Assembly: GCA_028287545.1 (NCBI GenBank) | Contig: JAQBPL010000082.1 | Location: 1-7,916, forward strand | Reading direction: 5' to 3' | Length of the DNA stretch: 7,916 bases | From: Vulcanimicrobiota bacterium | GTDB taxonomy: Bacteria > Eremiobacterota > Eremiobacteria > Baltobacterales > Baltobacteraceae | In this document: one piece after another, positions 1 through 6,083 of the stretch | Position numbering within the stretch: the first letter of the stretch is position 1 | How the letters are laid out: every line of letters starts with the position of its first letter | Translations under genes and position numbers: made by a program | Notes under the pieces: generated by a model | The model's input: the letters and a program-made list of their open reading frames with translations, nothing else | Databases searched by the model: none | What the model was told of the DNA's origin: nothing

Positions 1-806
1 CCGGGCCAGCGGGCGGAGACGTAGGAGCCGTCGCGCACGACGAAGGCGGGTCGCGCGTCCGCTGCGGAGTCACGTGCGGTGCCGTCGATCTTGCGGTCGT
101 AGTCGGGCGCTCCCGGTTGCGGTTCGCAGAAGTCGGCCGGTTTTTCGAGCGCGCGCGTCACCTCTGCTTGAACGGAGCGATAGCCCGGAGTTTCGCCGGG
201 TGCGTCAGCGTACGTACGATAGTACAGCGGATCCCAGAAGCGGGCGACTCGGCCGATGCCGGCGGCGAGGCGTTCTTGGCGCCACGTCAGCGCCGTTGTC
301 GCGCGGCCGTACAGGACGGAACGTCCGGTCTTCGCCGAGGTGCTGCGCGCCGCGAGGACCACTCCGTGGCAGATCGCCGCGACGGGTTTTCCCGCGTCGA
401 AGAATTCGGCGACGAGACGCTGCAGCGTCGCGTCTTCTAAATACGCGCGCATGCCGCGGGCGCGGTGACCGCCCGGAAGCAACACGGCGTCGAAGGCGTC
501 GGCGCGTACGTCGCCGTATCGCAGCGGCTGCGCGTACGCCGGGTCACGTTCGAGTTCGTCGTACGCGGTGCGCGCGTCGCGGTTCGCTCGCAGCGCCAGC
601 CCCATGACGCGGATCTTCTTCAGCAACGGGATCCAGCCCCAAGGGTCGAGTCCTTCGCCGGTGATCATCAGCGGATCGCACGCGGCGCGTTCGCCGTGCG
701 GCGTCGCGAAGACGACGTCGTGGCCGGCGCCGCGGAGGATCTTCCAACTGACCGCGGCTTCGGTCGGGTCGAAATCTCGCGCCGGGAGCGGGATCAGGAC
801 GCGGAT
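1..806 (-). CDS. DJ-1/PfpI-family protein, 3' end cut by window; apparent ATC start
   Basis: This is a class I glutamine-amidotransferase-like protein of the DJ-1/PfpI superfamily. About 268 codons are visible and no stop is reached before base 1. Numbering from the ATC at 806-804, the N-terminus reads IRVLIPLPARDFDPTE, a first beta strand followed by the conserved DPTE glutamate (E16). LLPGGH lies at 109-114 and the nucleophile elbow AICHG at 144-148, with C146 (bases 371-369) and H147 as the expected catalytic pair. The stretch at about 53-98 is an insertion relative to small PfpI proteins and is seen in longer family members. Known family activities include chaperone, protease-like and glyoxalase/carbonyl-handling roles; the specific role here is not known. 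The gene overlaps the padR stop by 13 bases, so the two are probably co-transcribed and translationally coupled. In-frame TGA at 821-819 excludes any upstream start. No ATG, GTG or TTG occurs in frame before the ATG at 668-666, which would remove 46 residues of the fold. ATC has a well-spaced GAGGAG; the only other option, CTG at 797-795, is 17 bases from it. Confidence 0.85.
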   Translation of the reverse strand, partial: MRVLIPLPARDFDPTEAAVSWKILRGAGHDVVFATPHGERAACDPLMITGEGLDPWGWIPLLKKIRVMGLALRANRDARTAYDELERDPAYAQPLRYGDVRADAFDAVLLPGGHRARGMRAYLEDATLQRLVAEFFDAGKPVAAICHGVVLAARSTSAKTGRSVLYGRATTALTWRQERLAAGIGRVARFWDPLYYRTYADAPGETPGYRSVQAEVTRALEKPADFCEPQPGAPDYDRKIDGTARDSAADARPAFVVRDGSYVSARWP

Positions 807-1324
807 TTTGCGATCTCCTCAACGGCCCAGGAGGCCCAGTCGGCCATCGCCGATTCGTAGCGGATACCGGCTTCGATCGCAATCCGGCTCATGCGGTCCT
901 CCGGGTCGTCGGACGGGATGATCGCCGCGATCGTCTCGTAGCGCGCGAGCCGCTCGCGGTGGCGTCCGCCGATCTCACGCAGATACTTCGACGCTTCGTC
1001 GGGCGGCAGCAGCCACAGGAAAAACACGCGCAGCATCCGCTCCGTGCGCACGCTCTCAGAGGGAATCGTGTCGCGCATCCAGCGCCTCACTTCATCGAGG
1101 CCCTCGACGGTTGCGGCGTACGTCTTGCTGCCGCGCGCGCCCGCGCCGCTCTGGCGGATGAGGCCAGCCGTCTGGAGCTTCGCCAGTTCCGGATAGATCT
1201 GGCTGTGCTTGGTCGGCCACACATGGGCCAGGCTCTCGTCGAAGGTGCGGGTGAGCTCGTAGCCGGTGCACTCCCTCTGGGCGAGCAATCCGAGCAGCGC
1301 GTGCCCGAGCGTTCCTATCGCCAC
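794..1324 (-). CDS. PadR-family transcriptional repressor
   Basis: This 176-residue DNA-binding regulator has two parts. Residues 1-75 form the PadR winged helix, including LGHALLGLLAQRECTGYEL, the recognition-helix region with WPTKHSQIYPELAKLQTAGLI, and the wing GSKTYAATVEG. Residues 85-172 form a helical dimerisation domain of the Vir_act_alpha_C (PadR C-terminal) type. The start is GTG at 1324-1322, preceded by AAGGG (1336-1332) seven bases away. Family length and layout are normal, so the protein should be functional. PadR proteins usually repress their own gene and a divergent target, and release DNA on binding a small aromatic or other ligand. That fits its position: divergent from the carotenoid oxygenase gene, with a palindrome of the PadR operator type 14 bases upstream of its own start. 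The effector cannot be read from the sequence. Confidence 0.93.
   Translation of the reverse strand: MAIGTLGHALLGLLAQRECTGYELTRTFDESLAHVWPTKHSQIYPELAKLQTAGLIRQSGAGARGSKTYAATVEGLDEVRRWMRDTIPSESVRTERMLRVFFLWLLPPDEASKYLREIGGRHRERLARYETIAAIIPSDDPEDRMSRIAIEAGIRYESAMADWASWAVEEIAKSAS
815..820 (-). promoter_or_regulatory. Shine-Dalgarno GAGGAG for the DJ-1-like gene
   Basis: On the minus strand GAGGAG (820-815) is followed by eight bases and then the ATC at 806-804. It lies inside the last codons of padR (Glu-Glu of the EEIAKSAS tail). It is the main evidence that translation of the downstream gene starts at 806, although ATC is not a normal start codon. Confidence 0.5.
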
Positions 1325-1334
1325 GGCAAGGCCC

Positions 1335-1363
1335 TTGACATGTAACTGTTTACATGTAATAAC
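1335..1363 (+). promoter_or_regulatory. Predicted sigma70-type promoter of the oxygenase operon
   Basis: TTGACA (1335-1340) matches the -35 consensus fully. After a 17-base spacer comes AATAAC (1358-1363), which matches four of six -10 positions and is preceded by an extended -10 TG (1355-1356). The expected transcript start is near 1370, giving a leader of about 48 bases. The operator covers the end of the -35 box and the whole spacer, so a bound repressor would block RNA polymerase. Confidence 0.6.
1338..1357. promoter_or_regulatory. PadR-type operator palindrome
   Basis: ACATGTAA (1338-1345) and TTACATGT (1350-1357) are perfect inverted repeats around a four-base spacer CTGT. The core reads ATGT (1340-1343), eight bases, ACAT (1352-1355), exactly the ATGT-N8-ACAT dyad described for PadR regulators of phenolic-acid genes. 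It is an AT-rich island in GC-rich DNA, lies between the divergent padR and oxygenase genes, and overlaps the rightward promoter. Binding by the adjacent PadR is inferred, and autoregulation of padR is likely from the position. Confidence 0.8.
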
Positions 1364-1417
1364 CTACACATCGCTCGCACCATACCACGGCGACTCGTGA
1401 TCCGCAAGGAGACGCCA

Positions 1418-2737
1418 ATGACCACCGCCTCCCCGCTCCCCGATTTGGAAGACCCGTTCGCGGCCCCGGTGACGCACGAGGTCGACGCGGTGGACCTTCC
1501 GGTGCTCGGCGCGATACCGCCCGAACTGGCCGGACGGTTCTTCCGCAACGGTCCCAACGCGCGTCCGAGCGCGCTGATCGGCCACCCGTTCCTCTCCGAC
1601 GGCATGCTGCACGGACTCCGGCTCCAGAACGGGCGCGCGCAGTGGTATCGCAACCGTTGGGTGCGCACGCGCTCCTTCAACGGCGAGACGTCGTACCTGC
1701 GTGCAGACGGATCGATCGACCTCACCGCGGCCGTCGCGAACACGAGCGTGATCGCGCACGCCGGCCGCATCCTCGCGCTGGTCGAGTCGTCCTTTCCCTA
1801 CGAGGTCACGCCCGAACTCGAGACGGTGGGCCCGCACGACTTCGGCGGGCGATTGAAGACGCCGTTCACTGCGCATCCGAAGCGCTGCCCGCGCACCGGC
1901 GAACTGCACGCGTACGGCATGAGCATGAACCCGCCGGGCCTCACCTATCACCGGATCGCCGCCGACGGCACGCTGGCACAAAGCCGCCACATCGACGTCC
2001 CGGGCGTGACGATGATGCACGACTTCGCGCTGACCGACCAGCACGTGGTCTTTCTCGACCTGCCGGTCGTGTTCGACCTGGCGCTGGCGAGAGCCGGAAC
2101 GATGCCGTTCCGCTGGAGCGACGAGTACGGCGCACGCCTCGGCGTACTGCGCCGCGACGATCCGTCCGCGGAAGTCCGCTGGTTCGCGATCGAGCCGTGC
2201 TATGTGTTCCACGTGCTCAACGCCTACGAGCACGGCGAGACGATCGTGCTCGACGCGGTGCGTTATCCCGAACTCTGGCGCCGCCACGGCCTCGAGTTTC
2301 GGGCGAGCATGCTGCACCGCTGGACGATCGACGTCACCGGAGGCACCGTCGCGGAGACGACGCTCGACGATCGCGCGGTCGAATTTCCGCTCGCCGACCC
2401 GCGCCGCACAGGCGGCGCGTACCGCTACGGCTACGCGATTCAGACCGACGAGCATTGCCGCGGCGTGGTCACCAAGTTCGACGTCGCGAACGGCGCATCG
2501 TGGACGTACGACTTCGGTGCGCAAAGCCGGACCGGCGAGGCCGTGTTCGTCCCCGCCGCGGACGACGCGATGGAAGACGCGGGCTGGCTGATGAGCTTCG
2601 TCTACGACGCCGCGCGCAAAGCCAGCGACTTCGTGATCCTCGACGCAAGCGATCTGCACCATGTCGCGACCGTCGCGCTGCCGCAGCGCGTGCCGTACGG
2701 TTTCCACGGAGCCTGGATCGCCGATGCTGCGCTCTAA
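1418..2737 (+). CDS. Carotenoid oxygenase (RPE65/CCD family), non-heme iron dioxygenase
   Basis: This 439-residue protein is of the carotenoid cleavage oxygenase family, which splits a double bond in carotenoids, apocarotenoids or stilbenes to give two carbonyl products. All four iron-binding histidines of the seven-bladed propeller are visible: H153 in FTAHPK, H201 in MMHDFALT, H265 in VFHVLNAYE and H430 in GFHGAW. Other family motifs are FFRNGPN (41-47), the region around DGMLHG (61-66) and WYRNRWVRTRSF (76-87). Length is normal and there is no signal peptide, so it is probably cytosolic. The start at 1418 is chosen because AAGGAG (1406-1411) lies six bases upstream; the in-frame GTG at 1397 has no such site. 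Where lignostilbene dioxygenases typically have a LKED-like segment this protein has LVES (121-124), which mildly favours an apocarotenoid or similar substrate. It is first in an operon with the overlapping membrane gene and lies under the PadR-type operator. Confidence 0.93.
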   Translation: MTTASPLPDLEDPFAAPVTHEVDAVDLPVLGAIPPELAGRFFRNGPNARPSALIGHPFLSDGMLHGLRLQNGRAQWYRNRWVRTRSFNGETSYLRADGSIDLTAAVANTSVIAHAGRILALVESSFPYEVTPELETVGPHDFGGRLKTPFTAHPKRCPRTGELHAYGMSMNPPGLTYHRIAADGTLAQSRHIDVPGVTMMHDFALTDQHVVFLDLPVVFDLALARAGTMPFRWSDEYGARLGVLRRDDPSAEVRWFAIEPCYVFHVLNAYEHGETIVLDAVRYPELWRRHGLEFRASMLHRWTIDVTGGTVAETTLDDRAVEFPLADPRRTGGAYRYGYAIQTDEHCRGVVTKFDVANGASWTYDFGAQSRTGEAVFVPAADDAMEDAGWLMSFVYDAARKASDFVILDASDLHHVATVALPQRVPYGFHGAWIADAAL

Positions 2738-3380
2738 GCCACAGGCCGGCTCGGGTGCCGCCGCGCCGCGCTTCGCCGGGCTCTATCGGAGCCTCACGAT
2801 CAACGTCGTGCTGCCGCTGATCGTCGCGCAATGGCTGCTGCACCAAGGCCGCTCGCCGGTCGTCGCACTCGGCATCGCGGCCCTCTTTCCGCTCGGCGAC
2901 GGCCTCGTGAGCGCGCTGCGGCGGCGCCTCGATCTGCTCAGCGTCGCGTCGCTCGCGGCGCTCGTCGTCGGCATCGCGCTCTCGTTCGCGACCAACAACG
3001 CGGCGTTCGCGATCGCCGAGAAGTCGGCGTTCACCGGCCTGTTCGGCGTCGCGTTCCTCGGCTCGCTGCTGTTCCCGCGCCCGCTCATCTTCCATCTGGG
3101 CCGCGAGTTCAACACGGCCGGAGATCCCGCGTCGCAGGCCGCGTGGGACGCGAATTGGTCGATTCCGGGCTTCCGCCGCGTGGTGCGGGTGATGACCGCC
3201 GTATGGGGACTCGGGCTGCTCGCGGAGGCGGGACTGCGGATCGTCGTCGCGCTTACGATGACGCCCGCCGTCGCGATCGTCGTCTCGCCCGTTCTCGCGA
3301 TCGGAGCGATCGCGCTGTTGATCCTGTGGACGAGGCGGTACGCGGCGCGAGCGCGCCGGCGAGCAGCAGCGTTCTCCTAG
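2724..3380 (+). CDS. VC0807-like integral membrane protein, six predicted TM segments
   Basis: This 218-residue polytopic inner-membrane protein resembles the VC0807 family, which has no settled function. Hydrophobic segments lie at about 25-40, 44-64, 71-89, 101-117, 154-175 and 180-203. The polar loop 118-153 holds the FHLGREFN and WSIPGFRRVVRVMT stretches typical of the family, and the C-terminus is arginine-rich (RRYAARARRR), which suggests it is cytoplasmic. The start at 2724 is chosen because it overlaps the oxygenase stop (2735-2737) by 14 bases, a usual coupling arrangement, and because residues from earlier in-frame starts would be read from inside the oxygenase gene. No strong Shine-Dalgarno is present, in keeping with coupling. 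The pairing suggests handling of a substrate or product of the oxygenase, but this is inference; a transport role is not shown by any motif. Confidence 0.8.
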   Translation: MLRSKPQAGSGAAAPRFAGLYRSLTINVVLPLIVAQWLLHQGRSPVVALGIAALFPLGDGLVSALRRRLDLLSVASLAALVVGIALSFATNNAAFAIAEKSAFTGLFGVAFLGSLLFPRPLIFHLGREFNTAGDPASQAAWDANWSIPGFRRVVRVMTAVWGLGLLAEAGLRIVVALTMTPAVAIVVSPVLAIGAIALLILWTRRYAARARRRAAAFS

Positions 3381-3408
3381 GAACGCACTATCTTGTTCCT
3401 AAGGTAGT
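3378..3408. repeat. Overlapping inverted repeats at the start of the transporter gene
   Basis: Two dyads overlap here. TAGGAAC (3378-3384) pairs with GTTCCTA (3395-3401) across ten bases. ACTATCTT (3387-3394) pairs with AAGGTAGT (3401-3408) across six bases, with one G-T wobble in RNA. The second stem contains AAGG (3401-3404), which is the best Shine-Dalgarno for the ATG at 3412. The stretch is AT-rich compared with both flanks. It could be an operator or an RNA hairpin that limits translation; the two cannot be told apart from the sequence. Confidence 0.5.
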
Positions 3409-3411
3409 ACG

Positions 3412-4002
3412 ATGGACGCGCTTTTACGAGCCCGACTACTCGAGCGTGGTCTTCGACTCGAATACGCTACGCTGGCCTGGAACGTTGTCGGAGTCGTGCT
3501 GGTGCTCTGGGCCGCCTTCGCCGCAAGATCGGTTGCGCTCGCCGGCTTCGGGCTCGATTCTCTCATCGAGATCGTTGCGTCGATCGTCGTCGTGTGGCAG
3601 TTGACCGGCGTTGATGCCAATCGCGAGCGACGCGCGTTACGGCTGATTGGGGCAGCCTTCTTTGCGCTTGCGATCTATGTGCTCGTGCAGTCGGTTTACG
3701 TGCTGCTGGTGCAGCTGCGCCCAAGCCCATCGCCGGCTGGTATTGCTTGGTTGGCCCTGACGGTCGTTGCGATGCTGGCTCTTGCTTACGGAAAGCGCGT
3801 CACGGGTGACGAGCTGGAAAATCCGGTTCTCTCGACCGAAGCGCGCGTCACCTTCATAGATGCCATTCTCGCTTTCGCCGTACTTGTTGGTCTCGTCCTG
3901 AATGCGATGGCCGGGTGGTGGTGGACTGACCCGATCGCCGGCCTAGTGATCGTCTACTACGGCTTTCGCGAGGGGCTTCACGCTTGGAACGAAGGGGCTT
4001 GA
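3412..4002 (+). CDS. Short CDF-type cation transporter (Cation_efflux), membrane domain only
   Basis: This 196-residue protein resembles the transmembrane domain of cation diffusion facilitators, which exchange divalent metals for protons. Six hydrophobic segments can be placed at about 20-38, 42-62, 76-101, 109-126, 146-167 and 170-186. The TM2 signature GFGLDSLIE (45-53) puts D49 and E53 four residues apart, like the DxxxD metal site of YiiP. The TM5 region STEARVTFIDAI (141-152) keeps D150, but position 146, the usual partner, is Val. The family's WWTDPIAGLVI motif follows at 170-180. Usual CDF proteins are about 300 residues and carry a cytoplasmic metal-sensing C-terminal domain; here the protein ends right after TM6. 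Codons such as TTG, GTT and GCT are more frequent than in the preceding operon. AAGG (3401-3404) sits seven bases from the start, inside an inverted repeat. The metal is unknown. Confidence 0.83.
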   Translation: MDALLRARLLERGLRLEYATLAWNVVGVVLVLWAAFAARSVALAGFGLDSLIEIVASIVVVWQLTGVDANRERRALRLIGAAFFALAIYVLVQSVYVLLVQLRPSPSPAGIAWLALTVVAMLALAYGKRVTGDELENPVLSTEARVTFIDAILAFAVLVGLVLNAMAGWWWTDPIAGLVIVYYGFREGLHAWNEGA

Positions 4003-4039
4003 GCGCTCCGCGCCGATCGCCGCGAACGCGGTACTCTCG

Positions 4040-5581
4040 CTACATCCCTTTGGTCACGATGTGCGGCGTGACGACGATGTAGAGGTTCGTCGAGGTCTTC
4101 GTGTCGCGTCGCACCCGGAAGAGCCCGCCGATCAGAGGGATGTCTCCGAGGACCGGAAGCTTCAGCAAATTCGCGATGTCGATCTGCTGAATCAGGCCGC
4201 CGATCACGAACGAGTCTCCGTCCTTGACGGTCGCCGTCGTCTGCGCTTGCCGTTGGCTGATTTGCGGAAAGCCGGATACGTACGCCGTGACGCTCGAGAC
4301 TTCCGAGAAGACGTGCGACGTGACGTAGCCGTCAGAAGAGATGCGCGGCAGGATCTGAAGGTTGACGCCGACGTTGACGTACTGCACCTGCTGCTGGACC
4401 GCGCTCACGCCGGAGATGACGATCGACGTGGGGACGGGAATTGCATCGCCGGTGAGGATCGACGCCGGTGTCCCGTTGAGGGCGAGGATCCGGGGTTTTG
4501 CCAGCAGCCGCCCATGACCGCTGGTGATCTGGGCGTAGACCGCCGCGGAGAACGAGACTTGGCCTTGCCCCGACTGCAGGTTCTTGATCTCGTACGACGC
4601 GGACGCGATGCTTTTCCCGAGATCGATTCCGAGATCTTTCGTCGCGCTGTCGTCCAGCTCGACGATCTGCGTCTCCAGCAAGACGCTGCTGAGCGGTTGG
4701 TCCAACTTGGCAATCGCATCCTTGAACGCCGCATTCTGCTCGGCCGTACCGAAGAGAACGATCGCATTCAAGCGCCGATCAATTGCGACGGTCTCGGTGA
4801 GTCGCTGACCGAATCCTTGGCCTCCGGCTGAGGCGTTCAGCATCACGTTCGAAGAGCCCAAGGTGTTCTGGAACGAACTGCCGCCGAGCGTCGTTCCGCC
4901 GCCGAGCAGCGTCCCGCCGATCCCGCCGCCGAACGATGACGCGCCGCTGAGATTCGCCGACTGCGCGATGAAGTTGTCGTTTGGGGCTACGCCCTGGCCC
5001 GCACCCGGGACCAATATTCCGACGATCTCGCTGACGTCGGCGTACTTGAGCGGAACCACCTCGACGGATTGCTGACCCCGCGGGCTGGGGCTTGGCGGGA
5101 GGCCCAGCGTTTGCTGCAGAGGCGTCGAAAACGCGCCCGCATTCGATGGCACGGGTGAGGGCGAGGGCGCCGGGTTCGCGCCCGCCACGCCGATCGAGAG
5201 CGTCTGCCCCGAGCCGACCGACACGTCGACGTTCGATGGAGCGCTGAGATGGAGCGCGATCCCCAGCACGTCACCCATTGCGACGAAGTTGGCGCCCACG
5301 ATCTTCCCGGAGCCGCCGACGCCGGGCGGCGCGGACGCAGCGCGTGTCGTGCCGGGAAGCAGCACGGTGACTTCGTTCGAGCCGTTCCCAACGACGCGAT
5401 ACTGCGGCACGCCGCCGGTGAACACGATGACGATTCGTGACGCACCGTTCGCTTGCGCTTGGATGCTGGCGCCGGTCACCACAGGCGCGCCAAACGCCGG
5501 CTTGCCGGTGCTCCCGAAGATGAAGACCATCGAGAGCACCGCCGAAAGAACGGGTGAGATGAACCGAGGAAATGTGGTCAT
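4040..5581 (-). CDS. AMIN-domain secretin (type II/IV secretion outer-membrane channel, GspD/PilQ family)
   Basis: This 513-residue outer-membrane pore protein is of the secretin family, which forms the ring used by type IV pili or type II secretion. An N-terminal signal peptide spans about 1-31. An AMIN domain, thought to bind peptidoglycan, follows at about 33-133. A Pro/Ser linker holds PSPSPVP (139-145) and PSPSP (163-167). An N1-like secretin repeat (172-294) starts VEVVPLKYADVSEIV and ends AIDRRLNAIVLFG, interrupted by a Gly/Ser/Asn-rich insert at about 208-258. The secretin core covers 297-510 with LLETQIVELDD, the KPRILALNGTPASI segment, VNVGVNLQILPRI, and the LPVLGDIPLIGGLF signature (475-488). 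The protein looks complete, although shorter than many PilQ/GspD proteins. ATG at 5581-5579 is used; GGAG (5599-5596) is 14 bases away, better spaced for an in-frame ATT at 5587. No pilMNO, gsp or ATPase genes are in view, so which machine it serves is open. Confidence 0.93.
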   Translation of the reverse strand: MTTFPRFISPVLSAVLSMVFIFGSTGKPAFGAPVVTGASIQAQANGASRIVIVFTGGVPQYRVVGNGSNEVTVLLPGTTRAASAPPGVGGSGKIVGANFVAMGDVLGIALHLSAPSNVDVSVGSGQTLSIGVAGANPAPSPSPVPSNAGAFSTPLQQTLGLPPSPSPRGQQSVEVVPLKYADVSEIVGILVPGAGQGVAPNDNFIAQSANLSGASSFGGGIGGTLLGGGTTLGGSSFQNTLGSSNVMLNASAGGQGFGQRLTETVAIDRRLNAIVLFGTAEQNAAFKDAIAKLDQPLSSVLLETQIVELDDSATKDLGIDLGKSIASASYEIKNLQSGQGQVSFSAAVYAQITSGHGRLLAKPRILALNGTPASILTGDAIPVPTSIVISGVSAVQQQVQYVNVGVNLQILPRISSDGYVTSHVFSEVSSVTAYVSGFPQISQRQAQTTATVKDGDSFVIGGLIQQIDIANLLKLPVLGDIPLIGGLFRVRRDTKTSTNLYIVVTPHIVTKGM

Positions 5582-5734
5582 CGCAATGCGGTTATCTCCG
5601 TCCGTTGGAGCCGCAGCAGTTCGGCAAGTCCTTATTGAGTCGCGTTGTTCGAAGTCCCTTCCGTGCGACGTTCTATCGCGGCGACGGCAGATCCTTAAAA
5701 GCCTTCGTTCTTCTGGGTCTTACGGCAGTCGCAC

Positions 5735-5763
5735 GTTCGTGGGTCCCGCGTGTTCGCGGGTCC
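5735..5763. repeat. Direct repeat GTTCG(T/C)GGGTCC and overlapping hairpin
   Basis: Two 12-base copies differ at one position and start 17 bases apart. The CCCGCG (5745-5750) and CGCGGG (5755-5760) arms form a six-base stem with loop TGTT that spans the junction. A second possible stem on the plus strand, GGGTC (5758-5762) with GGCCC (5767-5771), uses the same CGGG bases and would exclude the first. The function is unknown. Confidence 0.55.
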
Positions 5764-5805
5764 TTCGGCCCTATGCGCGTTCGCTCGTTCTGTCTATCAT
5801 CGCAG

Positions 5806-5820
5806 ACGGGTAAAACCCGT
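5806..5820. repeat. Perfect 6-base inverted repeat, 3-base loop
   Basis: ACGGGT (5806-5811) and ACCCGT (5815-5820) flank AAA. On either strand no T tract follows, so it does not look like an intrinsic terminator. It lies about 225 bases upstream of the secretin start and may belong to its control region. Confidence 0.45.
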
Positions 5821-5953
5821 TCGTGATTCGCGGTGCGATGCACGAGCGGCAGAATAGCTTTGTGCCCACGCATCATCTGTTTCGAGTGCTCCGACGAGCG
5901 CGTGAACGTCGTGTGTTCGTGCGTCTCAGCTGAGCGCTGTTTCGTCGTGTCGT

Positions 5954-5959
5954 TATAAG
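5954..5959 (+). promoter_or_regulatory. Possible -10 box for the DUF336 gene
   Basis: TATAAG matches five of six -10 bases and is the best such box upstream of the gene at 6084. No good -35 lies at the right distance; CTGAGC at 5930-5935 is the nearest, with three matches and an 18-base spacer. If used, the leader would be about 118 bases and include the six-T run at 5996-6001. Confidence 0.3.
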
Positions 5960-6083
5960 TCGAGAACTGCGCCGACGCGGCTTGCGCTTTCTCTGTTTTT
6001 TCGCGCCGTCTCCGCAGATGGTTTCTTTGACGCGCACTGACGGGCTCGACTATCTGCTGAAGTAACGAGGAAGTAGGCGAACC

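Larger units (their letters stand above)
5582..6083. other. Non-coding divergent gap between secretin and DUF336 genes
   Basis: No convincing gene is seen in these 502 bases; the open frames are short or lack family features and plausible starts. The part nearest the secretin has repeats and hairpins: a 12-base direct repeat GTTCGTGGGTCC / GTTCGCGGGTCC (5735-5746 and 5752-5763), a CCCGCG-TGTT-CGCGGG stem-loop (5745-5760), and ACGGGT-AAA-ACCCGT (5806-5820). GTTCG occurs at least six times between 5647 and 5919. A six-T run lies at 5996-6001. Promoters for both flanking genes must lie here, and a leader RNA or decayed gene is possible. Confidence 0.6.

Noticed and set aside
1397..1399. GTG as the start of the oxygenase
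   Set aside because: It has no Shine-Dalgarno at a useful distance, whereas ATG at 1418 has AAGGAG six bases upstream.
1364..2707. Long antisense reading frame (447 codons) opposite the oxygenase gene
   Set aside because: It mirrors the real gene's codon pattern in GC-rich DNA, has Arg/Val/His-rich composition with no recognisable domain, and crosses the padR control region.
1642..2820. 392-codon forward frame within the oxygenase and membrane genes
   Set aside because: It is extremely arginine-rich and out of frame with the well-supported oxygenase; a typical shadow frame.
4020..4031. CCGC-GAAC-GCGG hairpin between convergent genes as a terminator
   Set aside because: The stem is only four bases and no T run follows on either strand.
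4061..4831. 256-codon forward frame opposite the secretin
   Set aside because: Asp/Arg-rich translation with no domain; antisense shadow of a complete, well-recognised secretin.
5585..5599. ATT (5587-5585) as the true start of the secretin, eight bases after GGAG
   Set aside because: Spacing is better than for the ATG at 5581, but a normal ATG lies only two codons downstream, so a rare start is not needed. Kept as a note in the gene entry.
5640..5830. Cyclic-di-GMP riboswitch upstream of the secretin
   Set aside because: The conserved GCAAAGCC-type core and paired stems of the GEMM classes could not be found on either strand.
5925..5934. Perfect palindrome CTCAGCTGAG as an operator
   Set aside because: Ten bases without flanking symmetry and no matching regulator nearby; likely chance.
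5969..6001. GC-rich hairpin followed by six Ts as an intrinsic terminator
   Set aside because: The best stem is four pairs (GCCG/CGGC at 5971-5981) and is separated from the T run by about 14 bases; no gene ends just before it.
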